A DNA stretch of 18,801 nt from SKVJ01 sp964578745 (GTDB taxonomy: Bacteria > Chloroflexota > Dehalococcoidia > GIF9 > AB-539-J10). The stretch is from contig CAZODZ010000028.1 of the NCBI GenBank assembly GCA_964578745.1, positions 1 through 18,801 on the forward strand, read 5' to 3'. The notes below the pieces were generated by a model. It was not told the DNA's origin. It saw only the letters and a program-made list of their open reading frames with translations, and searched no databases. Position 1 is the stretch's first letter, and each line of letters starts with the position of its first letter. The translations under genes and the position numbers were made by a program. Positions 7,661 to 15,549 of this stretch are shown here, piece by piece.

Positions 7661-8857
7661 ATGTACACACTCGACACCGAAGGCCATATCACAACGCCAG
7701 CCGGGTTCCTGGCGGGAGCCGTCGCCGCCGGAGTCAAGTACGACAATCGCTTGGATCTCGCAGTCATCACTTCGGACAGGGCCTGTTCTGCCGCAGGAGT
7801 ATTCACGCGAAACGCCATCCGTTCGGCGCCGGTGCTCGTCTCCAGCCGACGCATCGCCGACGGCCGAGCGCGAGCGGTGATCGCCAACTCGGGCTGCGCA
7901 AACGCATGCACCGGCAGCCGCGGCGTTGAGGACGCGCAGAAGATGACAACACTGCTGGCCACGCGGCTCGGCATCGATACCAGTGAAGTCCTCGTGGCAA
8001 GCACGGGGGTAGTGGGGACCTACATTCCACTCGACCGCATTGAACGCGGCATACAGGATCTGGAACTCTCTCCCGCAAACGGCCACCTGTTCGCGCGGGC
8101 AATCATGACAACCGACACGCGCCCAAAGGAAGTCGCGGCCACGATCGACGACGCACGCGGTCGCTACAGTATCGGGGCTGCAGCCAAGGGTTCAGGCATG
8201 ATTCACCCCAACATGGGAACGCTGCTCGCATTCATTACGACAGACGCGACCGTTGAGCCAGGATACCTGAAGAGAACACTGTCGGCTGCGGTCGACGGGA
8301 CACTGAACATGGTCACCGTTGACGGCGACACCAGCCCGAGTGACACCACCATCATCCTAGCAAACGGTGCTTCCGGCGTACCGCCCATCACAGAGAAGAA
8401 TGGTGATGAGTTCGCAAGAGCACTCTACTGTGTCTGCGAGCACCTCGCACAGCAAATCGCAGCCGACGGCGAGGGTGCCACACGTCTTCTCAAAGTGATC
8501 GTTACCGGTGCTGAGAGCGTCGCGGACGCCCGGCTAGCAGCGCGCACCATTGCCAGTTCGCCGCTGGTGAAGTCCGCCATTAACGGTGCCGACCCGAACT
8601 GGGGCAGGATAGCCTGCGCAGCCGGACGAAGCGGCGCGGCAGTTGACGCCGACAAGATAGCCATCACTCTGAATAGAGTCCAAGTGATGAAGGCCGGCAT
8701 GCCAATGCTCTTCAACGAGCAGAGATTGCGGTCTTCCCTTGAGGGGCGCGAAGTCACGGTTGAGGTGAGCCTTGGAGTCGGCGGCTGTACCGCAATCGCG
8801 TGGGGATGTGACCTGTCGCAGGACTATGTTACCATTAACGCCTCGTATACTACATAG
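7661..8857 (+). CDS. argJ: Glutamate N-acetyltransferase / ornithine acetyltransferase
   Basis: Moves the acetyl group from N-acetylornithine to glutamate, so that the acetyl group is recycled; bifunctional members also use acetyl-CoA. 398 residues, usual length. The precursor cleaves itself before a threonine: here G186/T187 in KGSGMIHPNMGTLLAFITTDA (177-196), with T187 becoming the N-terminal nucleophile of the beta chain. Many relatives have Met-Ala before that Thr; here it is Met-Gly. The oxyanion-hole STG is at 114-116 (ASTGVVG), and NGADPNWGRI lies in the beta chain. The start is ATG 7661 with GGAGGG six bases upstream; a reading from 7541 is open but has no site and no family resemblance. 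It is the first gene of the arg operon. Mono- or bifunctionality cannot be read from sequence. Confidence 0.96.
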   Translation: MYTLDTEGHITTPAGFLAGAVAAGVKYDNRLDLAVITSDRACSAAGVFTRNAIRSAPVLVSSRRIADGRARAVIANSGCANACTGSRGVEDAQKMTTLLATRLGIDTSEVLVASTGVVGTYIPLDRIERGIQDLELSPANGHLFARAIMTTDTRPKEVAATIDDARGRYSIGAAAKGSGMIHPNMGTLLAFITTDATVEPGYLKRTLSAAVDGTLNMVTVDGDTSPSDTTIILANGASGVPPITEKNGDEFARALYCVCEHLAQQIAADGEGATRLLKVIVTGAESVADARLAARTIASSPLVKSAINGADPNWGRIACAAGRSGAAVDADKIAITLNRVQVMKAGMPMLFNEQRLRSSLEGREVTVEVSLGVGGCTAIAWGCDLSQDYVTINASYTT

Positions 8858-8869
8858 CCCTGAACGCAG

Positions 8870-9658
8870 GTGACCAAACAGATAGCAGTAGTCAAAATCG
8901 GCGGTAGCACTCTCGGACGCAACGATACCTCGCTTGCCGACCTCGTAGCCCTGCAGCACCGGAACAGGCGAATCATCGTCGTTCACGGCGGTGGCAGTGA
9001 GGTCAGTCGCTGGCTGTCGAAGATGGGGCTGGAAGCCCGTTTCATCAACGGCCTACGCGTCACGGGAGGGGACGAACTCAGCGTGGTTGCCGCAGTCCTG
9101 GCTGGTCTCATCAACAAGCGTCTTGTCCTGATGCTCAACGCGGCGGGCGGCAGCGCAGTCGGACTCTCCGGAGTGGATGGCGGGCTCATTGAGGCGCGTC
9201 TGAAGCACCCATCGCTGGGCTATGTGGGGACAATCACCACAGTCAGAGCGGAGGTACTGCACGCGCTTCTCGACAAGGGCATGCTGCCGGTGGTCTCGCC
9301 GATCTGCTGGGGTATCCGCGACGAAGAGCCGACGCTGTTCAACGTGAATGCCGATGATGTCGCAGTCCAGATTGCTGCAGCGGTCGAGGCGGAACTGCTC
9401 GTCTACCTTACCGACGTGCCGGGCATCATGGACGAGAACGGAGATGTCTTCAGTCGCATCACCGCAAGCCAGGCACGCGATCTCGTCGCGGCAGGCACAA
9501 TCTCCAGCGGCATGGTGCCAAAGGCGCTCGCCTGCATTGAGGCCTCGCAGTATGTCCATGAGGCGCGTATCATAGACGGCACTGTGGAACACGCCCTGCT
9601 ACACGAGTTCGATAGGGGGACAGGAGGTACATCGGTTGTCCGAGACGAACTGGCGTGA
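8870..9658 (+). CDS. argB: Acetylglutamate kinase
   Basis: Phosphorylates N-acetylglutamate with ATP, the second step of arginine synthesis. 262 residues with the amino-acid kinase fold: KIGGS (9-13), HGGGSE (39-44), GLRVTGGDEL (61-70), NVNADD (158-163), LTDVPGIMDENG (180-191) and SGMVPK (213-218) with the conserved lysine K218. The start is GTG 8870, 12 nt after argJ; an in-frame TGA at 8861-8863 rules out any N-terminal extension. The extra N-terminal helix used by arginine-inhibited kinases is therefore missing. HGGGSEVSRW replaces the more usual GGGPEI, a difference also seen in the sister family LysZ, but GLRVT supports ArgB. It overlaps argD by 23 nt. Confidence 0.93.
   Translation: MTKQIAVVKIGGSTLGRNDTSLADLVALQHRNRRIIVVHGGGSEVSRWLSKMGLEARFINGLRVTGGDELSVVAAVLAGLINKRLVLMLNAAGGSAVGLSGVDGGLIEARLKHPSLGYVGTITTVRAEVLHALLDKGMLPVVSPICWGIRDEEPTLFNVNADDVAVQIAAAVEAELLVYLTDVPGIMDENGDVFSRITASQARDLVAAGTISSGMVPKALACIEASQYVHEARIIDGTVEHALLHEFDRGTGGTSVVRDELA
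9622..9628 (+). promoter_or_regulatory. Ribosome binding site that fixes the argD TTG start
   Basis: AGGAGGT, a nearly full-length Shine-Dalgarno, lies 7 nt before TTG 9636, inside the 3' end of argB. It decides in favour of the rare TTG codon as the argD start. Confidence 0.75.
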
Positions 9659-10823
9659 AGTTGAAGAACGCCTTTATCTGCGGACCTTCCGCAGAGTGCC
9701 GGTGACGCTCGTCCGAGGCGCAGGGGTACACGTCTGGGATGATGCAGGAAAAGAGTACCTTGATTTCGTGGCCGGCTGGGCCGTGAACGCCCTGGGGCAC
9801 TGTCACCCAGTGCTTGTCGAAGCTATCGAAACCCAAGCACGCACGCTTATACACACGTCCAACCAGTTCTACACAATACCGCAGCTCGAACTGGCGCAGC
9901 TGCTCATCAACCACAGTTGCATGGACCGCGTCTTCTTCTGCAACAGTGGTGCAGAGGCAACAGAAGGTGCAGTCAAGCTGGCCAGAAGGTATGGCAAGCT
10001 GCACATGAACGGGGCCTACGAGGTAATCACGGTCGGCCAGTCATTCCACGGTCGTACGCTCGCCATGACGGCGGCGACGGCCCAACCCCACTATCACGAG
10101 CTTTACACGCCTCTTCCACAGGGATTCATCAACGTGGAATGGAACGATGTTGACGCAATCGCGGCGGCGATTACCTCCCAGACGTGTGCCGTGATGGTGG
10201 AACCCGTACAGGGCGAGTCGGGGGTACGAATACCTACCGACGATTATCTGGTGCGAATACGCAAGCTCTGCAATGAGAAGGGCATCCTCATGATTCTTGA
10301 TGAGGTACAGACAGGCATAGGCCGGCTTGGCACGCTTTTCGCATACGAGCAGTCAGGGATCGAGCCGGACATCATCACGCTTGCAAAGGGACTCGGCTCC
10401 GGCATTCCCATCGGTGCGTTCCTCGCAAGAGAGAACGCATCAGCGTTCCAGCCGGGCGACCACGGCTCAACATTCGGCGGTAATCCGCTCGCCTGCGCCG
10501 CGGCGCGCGCTGTCGTGACGTATATCATCGAGAACGACATACCAACGCGCGTTCGTCGCGTGGGAGCATACTTCCTTGACCGGCTCAGGGGTATAGTGCG
10601 CGATTTCCCCATCGCCCGCAGCGCCCGCGGCAGGGGACTTCTGCTCGCACTCGAACTAGAGGAGGACATTGCCCAAGATGTGCTGCTGCAGTGTATAGAC
10701 GAAGGGCTGCTGATCAACCGTGTACGACCCAATACTCTGCGGTTTATGCCGCCGCTCATCCTGACTGAAGACGATGTGGATGCGGCGGTCTCGATACTGA
10801 GGACAGTGCTGTCGTCACGATAG
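9636..10823 (+). CDS. argD: Acetylornithine aminotransferase
   Basis: PLP-dependent class III aminotransferase converting N-acetylglutamate semialdehyde plus glutamate to N-acetylornithine; some members also serve lysine synthesis (succinyl-diaminopimelate). 395 residues, usual size. NSGAEATEGAVKLAR (103-117) binds the cofactor phosphate; SFHGRTLAM (136-144) follows; LDEVQTGIGR (221-230) has the aspartate that pairs with the pyridine nitrogen; the Schiff-base lysine is K251 in TLAKGLGSG. HGSTFGGNPLACAAA completes the fold. The start is TTG 9636, chosen because of the strong upstream AGGAGGT; it begins inside argB, giving a 23-nt overlap and probable coupling. 11 nt separate it from argG. Confidence 0.95.
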   Translation: MSETNWREVEERLYLRTFRRVPVTLVRGAGVHVWDDAGKEYLDFVAGWAVNALGHCHPVLVEAIETQARTLIHTSNQFYTIPQLELAQLLINHSCMDRVFFCNSGAEATEGAVKLARRYGKLHMNGAYEVITVGQSFHGRTLAMTAATAQPHYHELYTPLPQGFINVEWNDVDAIAAAITSQTCAVMVEPVQGESGVRIPTDDYLVRIRKLCNEKGILMILDEVQTGIGRLGTLFAYEQSGIEPDIITLAKGLGSGIPIGAFLARENASAFQPGDHGSTFGGNPLACAAARAVVTYIIENDIPTRVRRVGAYFLDRLRGIVRDFPIARSARGRGLLLALELEEDIAQDVLLQCIDEGLLINRVRPNTLRFMPPLILTEDDVDAAVSILRTVLSSR

Positions 10824-10834
10824 AAGGAGGCTCC

Positions 10835-12058
10835 ATGGCAGAGCGCGCACTACTTGCCTACTCAGGAGGTCTGGACACCTCTGTTGCGGTCAGATGGATC
10901 AGGGAGACGTACGGCTACGATGTCGTCACCCTTACCGTGGACATCGGCAACGTGTCGAATCTGGATGCGGTGCGCCAGAAGGCGCTGAGCGTGGGTGCGG
11001 TGGAGGCGATCGTTGTAGATGCACGTGAGGAGTTCATGCACGACTTCGTCTTCCCGTCGCTCAAGGCCAACGCCCTGTATGAAGGAGAGTACCCGCTCGC
11101 GACCGCCATAGGGCGCCCGCTCATCGCCAAGCTAATGGTTCAGGCAGCGCGCCAGAGCGGTGCTGTAGCCGTGGCACACGGTTGTACCGGCAAGGGCAAT
11201 GACCAGGTCAGGCTCGACGTGGGGGTGGGCACACTCGCTCCGGAACTCAAGATCATTGCGCCAGCCCGAGAGTGGGGCATGACCCGCGAAGAGCTCATCG
11301 AGTATGCTGTACAGCACTCCATACCGATTCCGGTCACGAAGAAAAGCCCCTATTCGATCGACGAGAACCTGTGGGGCCGCAGCATTGAGGCAGGTGTGCT
11401 CGAGGACCCGTGGAACGAACCCCCCTCGGATGTCTACCTGTGGACACGCGACCCGTCTGACACACCGGCGAACCCACACTACGTCGAGATCGGCTTCGAG
11501 AAAGGTATTCCGATGTCGCTGGACGGTCGCCACATGGACAGCGTTACACTCGTAGACGCACTTCACACACTTGCTGGCGAGCATGGAGTAGGGCGTATCG
11601 ACCACGTTGAGGACCGCCTTGTAGGCATCAAGTCACGCGAGATATACGAGGCGCCAGCTGCGACAGTGCTTCTCAAGGCACACGCCGCGCTCGAATTCCT
11701 GGTGCTGACCAAGGACCAGTTGCGATTCAAGTCTTATGTCGCCTCACGCTACGCCGAGCTCATATACGAGGGCTTGTGGTTCAGTGGTCTGAGGCAAAAC
11801 CTCGCCGCGTTTGTCGACAGCACGCAGGAATATGTCACCGGGACAGTGAGGGTAAAACTGTTCAAGGGGAATTGCACCGTAGTAGGACGCACATCGCCCT
11901 ATTCCCTCTACGACCTCGGACTTGCAACGTACGCCAAAGGCGACACGTTTAATCAGGCCGATTCGCCTGGCTTTATCCGTTTGTGGGGCCTGCCCAGCCG
12001 CATCCAGGCGCAGGCACAGCATATGTTCAACGACGCTAAAAATAATAATAATGCTTGA
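10835..12058 (+). CDS. argG: Argininosuccinate synthase
   Basis: Joins citrulline and aspartate using ATP to give argininosuccinate. 407 residues, normal. The N-type ATP pyrophosphatase motif is YSGGLDTS (9-16); YEGEYPLATAIGRPLIAK (82-99) and AHGCTGKGNDQVR (114-126) are conserved substrate-binding blocks; PYSIDENLWGRSIEAG and LEDPW follow. The ATG is preceded by AAGGAGG at 10824-10830, four bases upstream. The C-terminus ends in an unusual run of four asparagines followed by Ala, encoded by an AAT repeat (12039-12052) that also forms the start region of argH. The stop codon lies inside argH (8-nt overlap). Confidence 0.97.
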   Translation: MAERALLAYSGGLDTSVAVRWIRETYGYDVVTLTVDIGNVSNLDAVRQKALSVGAVEAIVVDAREEFMHDFVFPSLKANALYEGEYPLATAIGRPLIAKLMVQAARQSGAVAVAHGCTGKGNDQVRLDVGVGTLAPELKIIAPAREWGMTREELIEYAVQHSIPIPVTKKSPYSIDENLWGRSIEAGVLEDPWNEPPSDVYLWTRDPSDTPANPHYVEIGFEKGIPMSLDGRHMDSVTLVDALHTLAGEHGVGRIDHVEDRLVGIKSREIYEAPAATVLLKAHAALEFLVLTKDQLRFKSYVASRYAELIYEGLWFSGLRQNLAAFVDSTQEYVTGTVRVKLFKGNCTVVGRTSPYSLYDLGLATYAKGDTFNQADSPGFIRLWGLPSRIQAQAQHMFNDAKNNNNA

Positions 12059-13409
12059 GTCGAAGAGCAGCGAAGTACAGGAATACGTCGGTTCATTGCA
12101 GTTCGACCGACGTCTATACGCATACGACATCCGGGGGAGCATAGCCCACGCACGCATGCTTGGAAGACAGGGAATCATCCCCGAGGCCGACTCCCGAGCA
12201 CTTGTCCAGGGGCTTGAGGCCGTGCGTGATGAACTCGACCGCGGCGTCTTCAAGTTCAATCCCTCGGACGAAGATATTCATATGGCCATTGAAGCCCGCC
12301 TGTTCGAGATCATTGGTGATGTCGCGGGCAAGCTGCACACAGGCCGGTCAAGAAACGACCAGATCGCTCTTGACGTACGGATGTACCTTCGCGACGAGGT
12401 GGGCTCGACACGCGAAGCACTCAGGAAGCTACGCATGGCAATCGTCGACATTGCGGAGACAAACCGCGACGTCATCGTGGCTGGCTACACACACCTGCAG
12501 CAAGCACAGCCTGTGCTGTTCGCACATCACATGCTGGCATACTTCGAGATGTTCGGTCGCGACGACACGCGCTTCGAGGAGTGTGGCCACCGGATCAACG
12601 TCATGCCTCTGGGAAGCGGCGCCCTCGCTGGCTCTCCCTACCCGCTCGACAGGGAATGGGTAGCCGCGGAACTCGGCTTTGCTGCGGTGAGCACAAACAG
12701 CATGGACGCGGTGTCCGACCGAGATTTCGTCGTGGAGTTCATCTCATGTGCATCACTTACTATGATGCATCTCTCGCGACTGGTCGAAGAGCTTATTCTA
12801 TGGTCAAGCACGGAATTCGGTTTTATCACCATCGGCAATGGTTTCACTACTGGTTCGAGCCTGATGCCCCAGAAGCGGAACCCGGACGTCGCCGAACTGG
12901 CGAGGGGCAAGACAGGCAGAGTATACGGCAATCTCATGGGCATGCTCACGACGCTGAAAGCCCTGCCACTGACGTACAACCGTGACCTCCAAGAGGACAA
13001 GGTATTCCTGTTTGATACGGTCGACACAGTAAAGTCCACCCTGTCTATCTGCGCAGATATGGTGCGTTCGGTGACACCAGTGCCACAGCGGATGAGGGCG
13101 GCCATTCAGGACTACGTGCTGGCAACCGATATCGCAGACTATCTTGTAAAGCGAGGCGTTCCATTCCGCAAGGCGCATGGCATTTCGGCGCGTGTCAGCA
13201 ACTACGCGCGCGAGAAAGGGGTACCACTCTCGCAACTGCGTGTTGAGGAGTACCGTCGCTTTTCGCCGCTGTTCGAGGAGGACATTCTCGACCTCTCCAT
13301 CGAGGGCTCTGTCGCGGCGCGCGATATAGTGGGTGGCACCGCCCCGTCGCAGGTCGCTGAAGCTCTGCGGGCAGCCCGCAGAGCACTACTCTCTACACAA
13401 GAGGGGTAA
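12051..13409 (+). CDS. argH: Argininosuccinate lyase
   Basis: Splits argininosuccinate to arginine and fumarate, the last step of the pathway; homotetramer of the fumarase/aspartase superfamily. 452 residues. Conserved region 1 is KLHTGRSRNDQIALD (94-108), region 2 contains GYTHLQQAQP (145-154) with H148, and the signature loop SSLMPQKRNPD is at 269-279 with catalytic serine S270. The start is ATG 12051, inside argG; upstream in-frame codons (from 11922) lie wholly in argG and are not family-like. There is no Shine-Dalgarno, so translation probably depends on ribosomes ending argG. Most ArgH begin with a Trp-Gly-Gly-Arg-Phe block; it is missing here. The protein starts a few residues before SLQFDRRLYAYDI, a pattern I recall from Dehalococcoidia ArgH. 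Confidence 0.95.
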   Translation: MLESKSSEVQEYVGSLQFDRRLYAYDIRGSIAHARMLGRQGIIPEADSRALVQGLEAVRDELDRGVFKFNPSDEDIHMAIEARLFEIIGDVAGKLHTGRSRNDQIALDVRMYLRDEVGSTREALRKLRMAIVDIAETNRDVIVAGYTHLQQAQPVLFAHHMLAYFEMFGRDDTRFEECGHRINVMPLGSGALAGSPYPLDREWVAAELGFAAVSTNSMDAVSDRDFVVEFISCASLTMMHLSRLVEELILWSSTEFGFITIGNGFTTGSSLMPQKRNPDVAELARGKTGRVYGNLMGMLTTLKALPLTYNRDLQEDKVFLFDTVDTVKSTLSICADMVRSVTPVPQRMRAAIQDYVLATDIADYLVKRGVPFRKAHGISARVSNYAREKGVPLSQLRVEEYRRFSPLFEEDILDLSIEGSVAARDIVGGTAPSQVAEALRAARRALLSTQEG

Positions 13410-13426
13410 GCCTGTCAGGCAGACAC

Positions 13427-13452
13427 AAAAACGCAACCTGTGTCGGTTGCGT
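13427..13452 (-). terminator. Intrinsic terminator of rpmB
   Basis: ACGCAACC (13431-13438) and GGTTGCGT (13445-13452) form an 8-bp perfect stem with a six-base loop. On the minus strand the stem is followed by five T (complement of 13431-13427), the classic form, about 31 nt after the rpmB stop. On the plus strand there is no T run after the hairpin, so it is at best a weak terminator for argH, which converges on it. Confidence 0.78.
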
Positions 13453-13483
13453 CTGTGAATCATCAACGAGATAAGCGGTTACA

Positions 13484-13666
13484 CTATGCGTGTGTCTTGT
13501 AGTACGTCCGAAGGCAGCGAGTGCAGATTCGCACAGAGAACTTGGCTCCGTCGATGACGAGGTTGGTCCGGTGAACGTTTGGAATCCAGCGCCTGCGGCT
13601 ATGTCGCTTCGAGTGGCTCACCTTGTTGCCATACATCGGCCGCTTGCCACAGATGTCACATTTCAT
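13484..13666 (-). CDS. rpmB: 50S ribosomal protein L28
   Basis: Small ribosomal large-subunit protein. 60 residues, with family blocks KRPMYGNKVSHSKRHSRRRWIPN (8-30) and VRICTRCLRT (45-54). Two CxxC pairs, C3/C6 and C48/C51, mark the zinc-binding form of L28; zinc-free paralogues lack them, and these are often expressed under zinc limitation in other bacteria. An AGG lies 8-9 nt before the ATG. It stands alone on the minus strand between convergent argH and divergent fakA, with its own promoter and terminator. Confidence 0.97.
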   Translation of the reverse strand: MKCDICGKRPMYGNKVSHSKRHSRRRWIPNVHRTNLVIDGAKFSVRICTRCLRTYYKTHA

Positions 13667-13679
13667 ACTGCGTACCTGC

Positions 13680-13708
13680 TTTACCTTTGTAATCTTGGAA
13701 GTTAGAAT
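13680..13708 (+). promoter_or_regulatory. Predicted promoter of fakA-recG-argS
   Basis: TTTACC (13680-13685) and TAGAAT (13703-13708) are 17 nt apart; the -10 box differs from consensus at one base and the -35 at two. Transcription would start near 13715, leaving a leader of about 35 nt before ATG 13750. The element is interleaved with the opposing rpmB promoter in an 83-nt spacer. Confidence 0.42.
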
Positions 13709-13711
13709 AGC

Positions 13712-13740
13712 ATGTTACCACGAACACCTACTCACGGCAA
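13712..13740 (-). promoter_or_regulatory. Predicted rpmB promoter
   Basis: On the minus strand, TTGCCG (13740-13735) and TAACAT (13717-13712) are 17 nt apart, each matching consensus at four of six positions. Transcription would start near 13705, about 39 nt before the rpmB ATG. It overlaps the predicted fakA initiation region on the other strand. Confidence 0.38.
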
Positions 13741-13749
13741 GAGCTCCCT

Positions 13750-15408
13750 ATGAGTATGACTAAGACAAAGTGTGTTGACGGGAAGGCCTTCAAGAGAATG
13801 TTCGCCGCGGGCACACGCTGGCTGGAGCGCGCGGTACCCGAGATAAATGCGATCAATGTATTCCCCGTGCCTGACGGCGACACAGGGACGAACATGCTTC
13901 TCACGATGAGGTCGGCCGTCGAGGAAGCCAATGGGGCTAATGGTCCCGTCGGTGAAATTACTCGCTCCATGGCGTACGGTGCGCTCATGGGTGCACGTGG
14001 CAACTCGGGGGTAATTCTCTCTCAGCTATGGCGTGGAATAGCTGATGCGCTCGAAGGCAAGGACGCTCTTGATGGCAGCGATCTCGCCACAGCACTGCAG
14101 AAGGCATCTGACACGGTGTACTCCGGACTCGTCCACCCCGTCGAAGGCACCATTCTCACGGTCCTCAGAGACGCAGCAGAAGCTGCACGAGAGACGGTCA
14201 ACCTCGATCCGGAGGCCGACTTGACAACAGTCCTCGAGTCAGCTGTGCAGGCCGCGAGAATATCGGTGGCTAAGACACCTGAACTCCTGCCGGTTCTCAA
14301 GGAGGCAGGTGTCGTCGATGCCGGTGCACAGGGCCTGTACGTGCTCCTTGATGGCGCACTGACATTCCTCAACGGAACCAAGGAGCAGAAGAACGGCGGG
14401 CCTGACCTCGTGGCATCAAACATCGAGCCGATGCAGCAGGCCACGCACGCAACAACCAGCCAGATCGAGGTCCCGTATGGCTATTGCACGAATTTCGTAC
14501 TCGAGGCAAAGAGCCTAGACATCGAGCGACTCCGCAGAAAGCTACATCGAAAGGGTCAATCGCTCGTCATCGGAACCGACGGAGGGACATCTTCTGAGAC
14601 ATCGCTTGTCCGAGTGCACCTGCATACGTTCAAGCCAGGAGAAGTGCTCGACATCGCAACCAAGCTGGGTACACTGCACCAAATTGAAATCCACAACATG
14701 GATGACCAGTACGAGGAATTCATCAAACTGCAGCGGTCCCGTCTGCCTCAGGTTGAGACAGCGATCGTAACCATTGCGTCCGGAGAGGGGCTGCATGAGG
14801 TATTCACCAGTCTCGGGGCAACAATTGTTGTGCCCGGTGGGCAGGCGATGAACCCGAGTGTCAAGCAGCTGCTGCAGGCAGTCGACCACGCACCTTCAGA
14901 CCACGTTATCCTCCTGCCCAACAACAAGAATATCGTCTCCACTGCCGCCCAGGTACACGCGCTAAGCCAGAAGAACGTACATGTGGTTCCCAGTAGGACG
15001 GTGCCTCAGGGCATCGCCGCACTGCTCGCATTCAACTATGACCTCACAGCTGAGGAAAACGCGAGGGCCATGACTGAGGCGCTTGAGAGCGTTACGACTA
15101 TTGAAATCACACGGGCGGCGCGCAAGACCCAGCTCAATGGAGAGAAGATAAAGAAAGGTCAGTTCATCGCCATTCGGGATGGCAAAAACCTCATCGCTTC
15201 AGGAGACTCTGTTGAGGAGGCAGTGTCCAGAGCCTTGGAACTGTCTGGCATTGCTGACGCTGAACTTGTGACCCTCTACTCCGGCGTCGAGATCGACGCG
15301 GCCGCAGCGGACGCACTCGCACGTCTCATACGCGAACGACACGGCGTTGAAGTCGAACTCGTTGTTGGTGGGCAACCACACTACGACTACATCATATCGG
15401 TCGAATAG
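13750..15408 (+). CDS. fakA: Fatty acid kinase catalytic subunit FakA-like (DAK2 domain, YloV family)
   Basis: 552 residues, the usual length of the YloV/FakA family. The N-terminal DhaL-like kinase domain has INVFPVPDGDTGTNM (35-49) with D42 and D44 as Mg-ATP aspartates, and GARGNSG (81-87) as the nucleotide-binding loop. The middle part has C246 (GYCTNF) and H290/H292 (VHLHT), matching the position and pattern of the zinc site described for S. aureus FakA. The C-terminal part resembles the FakB-docking region. Known role: with a lipid-binding FakB (DegV family) it phosphorylates fatty acids for phospholipid synthesis; no FakB gene is in the window. The start is ATG 13750 (a second ATG at 13756 is possible); neither has a clear Shine-Dalgarno. 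Similar rpmB-yloV-recG order occurs in Bacillus. Substrate here is unproven. Confidence 0.88.
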   Translation: MSMTKTKCVDGKAFKRMFAAGTRWLERAVPEINAINVFPVPDGDTGTNMLLTMRSAVEEANGANGPVGEITRSMAYGALMGARGNSGVILSQLWRGIADALEGKDALDGSDLATALQKASDTVYSGLVHPVEGTILTVLRDAAEAARETVNLDPEADLTTVLESAVQAARISVAKTPELLPVLKEAGVVDAGAQGLYVLLDGALTFLNGTKEQKNGGPDLVASNIEPMQQATHATTSQIEVPYGYCTNFVLEAKSLDIERLRRKLHRKGQSLVIGTDGGTSSETSLVRVHLHTFKPGEVLDIATKLGTLHQIEIHNMDDQYEEFIKLQRSRLPQVETAIVTIASGEGLHEVFTSLGATIVVPGGQAMNPSVKQLLQAVDHAPSDHVILLPNNKNIVSTAAQVHALSQKNVHVVPSRTVPQGIAALLAFNYDLTAEENARAMTEALESVTTIEITRAARKTQLNGEKIKKGQFIAIRDGKNLIASGDSVEEAVSRALELSGIADAELVTLYSGVEIDAAAADALARLIRERHGVEVELVVGGQPHYDYIISVE

Positions 15409-15549
15409 TCCCGTGTTATCAATCAGGGCTCTGAAGGGTGGAACAGGGCCTGTTTGCACATCACGGCGCGACCTTCAGCTACTACCCGTCGGGTGCTGCA
15501 CGTCGTGTTCCAGCAGAACGCCGGGCAGGCGATTCTGGAGGTGCATCAC
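15409..15549 (+). other. fakA-recG spacer, no gene recognised
   Basis: 141 nt without a supported gene. An open frame starting at GTG 15438 runs through it into recG in another frame, but its translation (Arg-, Ala- and Ser-rich) has no family features. Two imperfect palindromes are present (ACAGGGCCTGT, and ACCCGTCGGGT at 15484-15494); neither is followed by T residues. The recG Shine-Dalgarno is at 15537-15543. Confidence 0.5.

Noticed and set aside
9053..9592. 179-codon minus-strand frame inside argB
   Set aside because: It lies opposite a well-supported acetylglutamate kinase, is Cys/His/Arg-biased, and has no recognisable domain or ribosome binding site.
11922..12050. N-terminal extension of argH into argG
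   Set aside because: The 43 extra residues are an out-of-frame reading of argG, end in Ile-Ile-Ile from the AAT repeat, and do not resemble ArgH N-termini.
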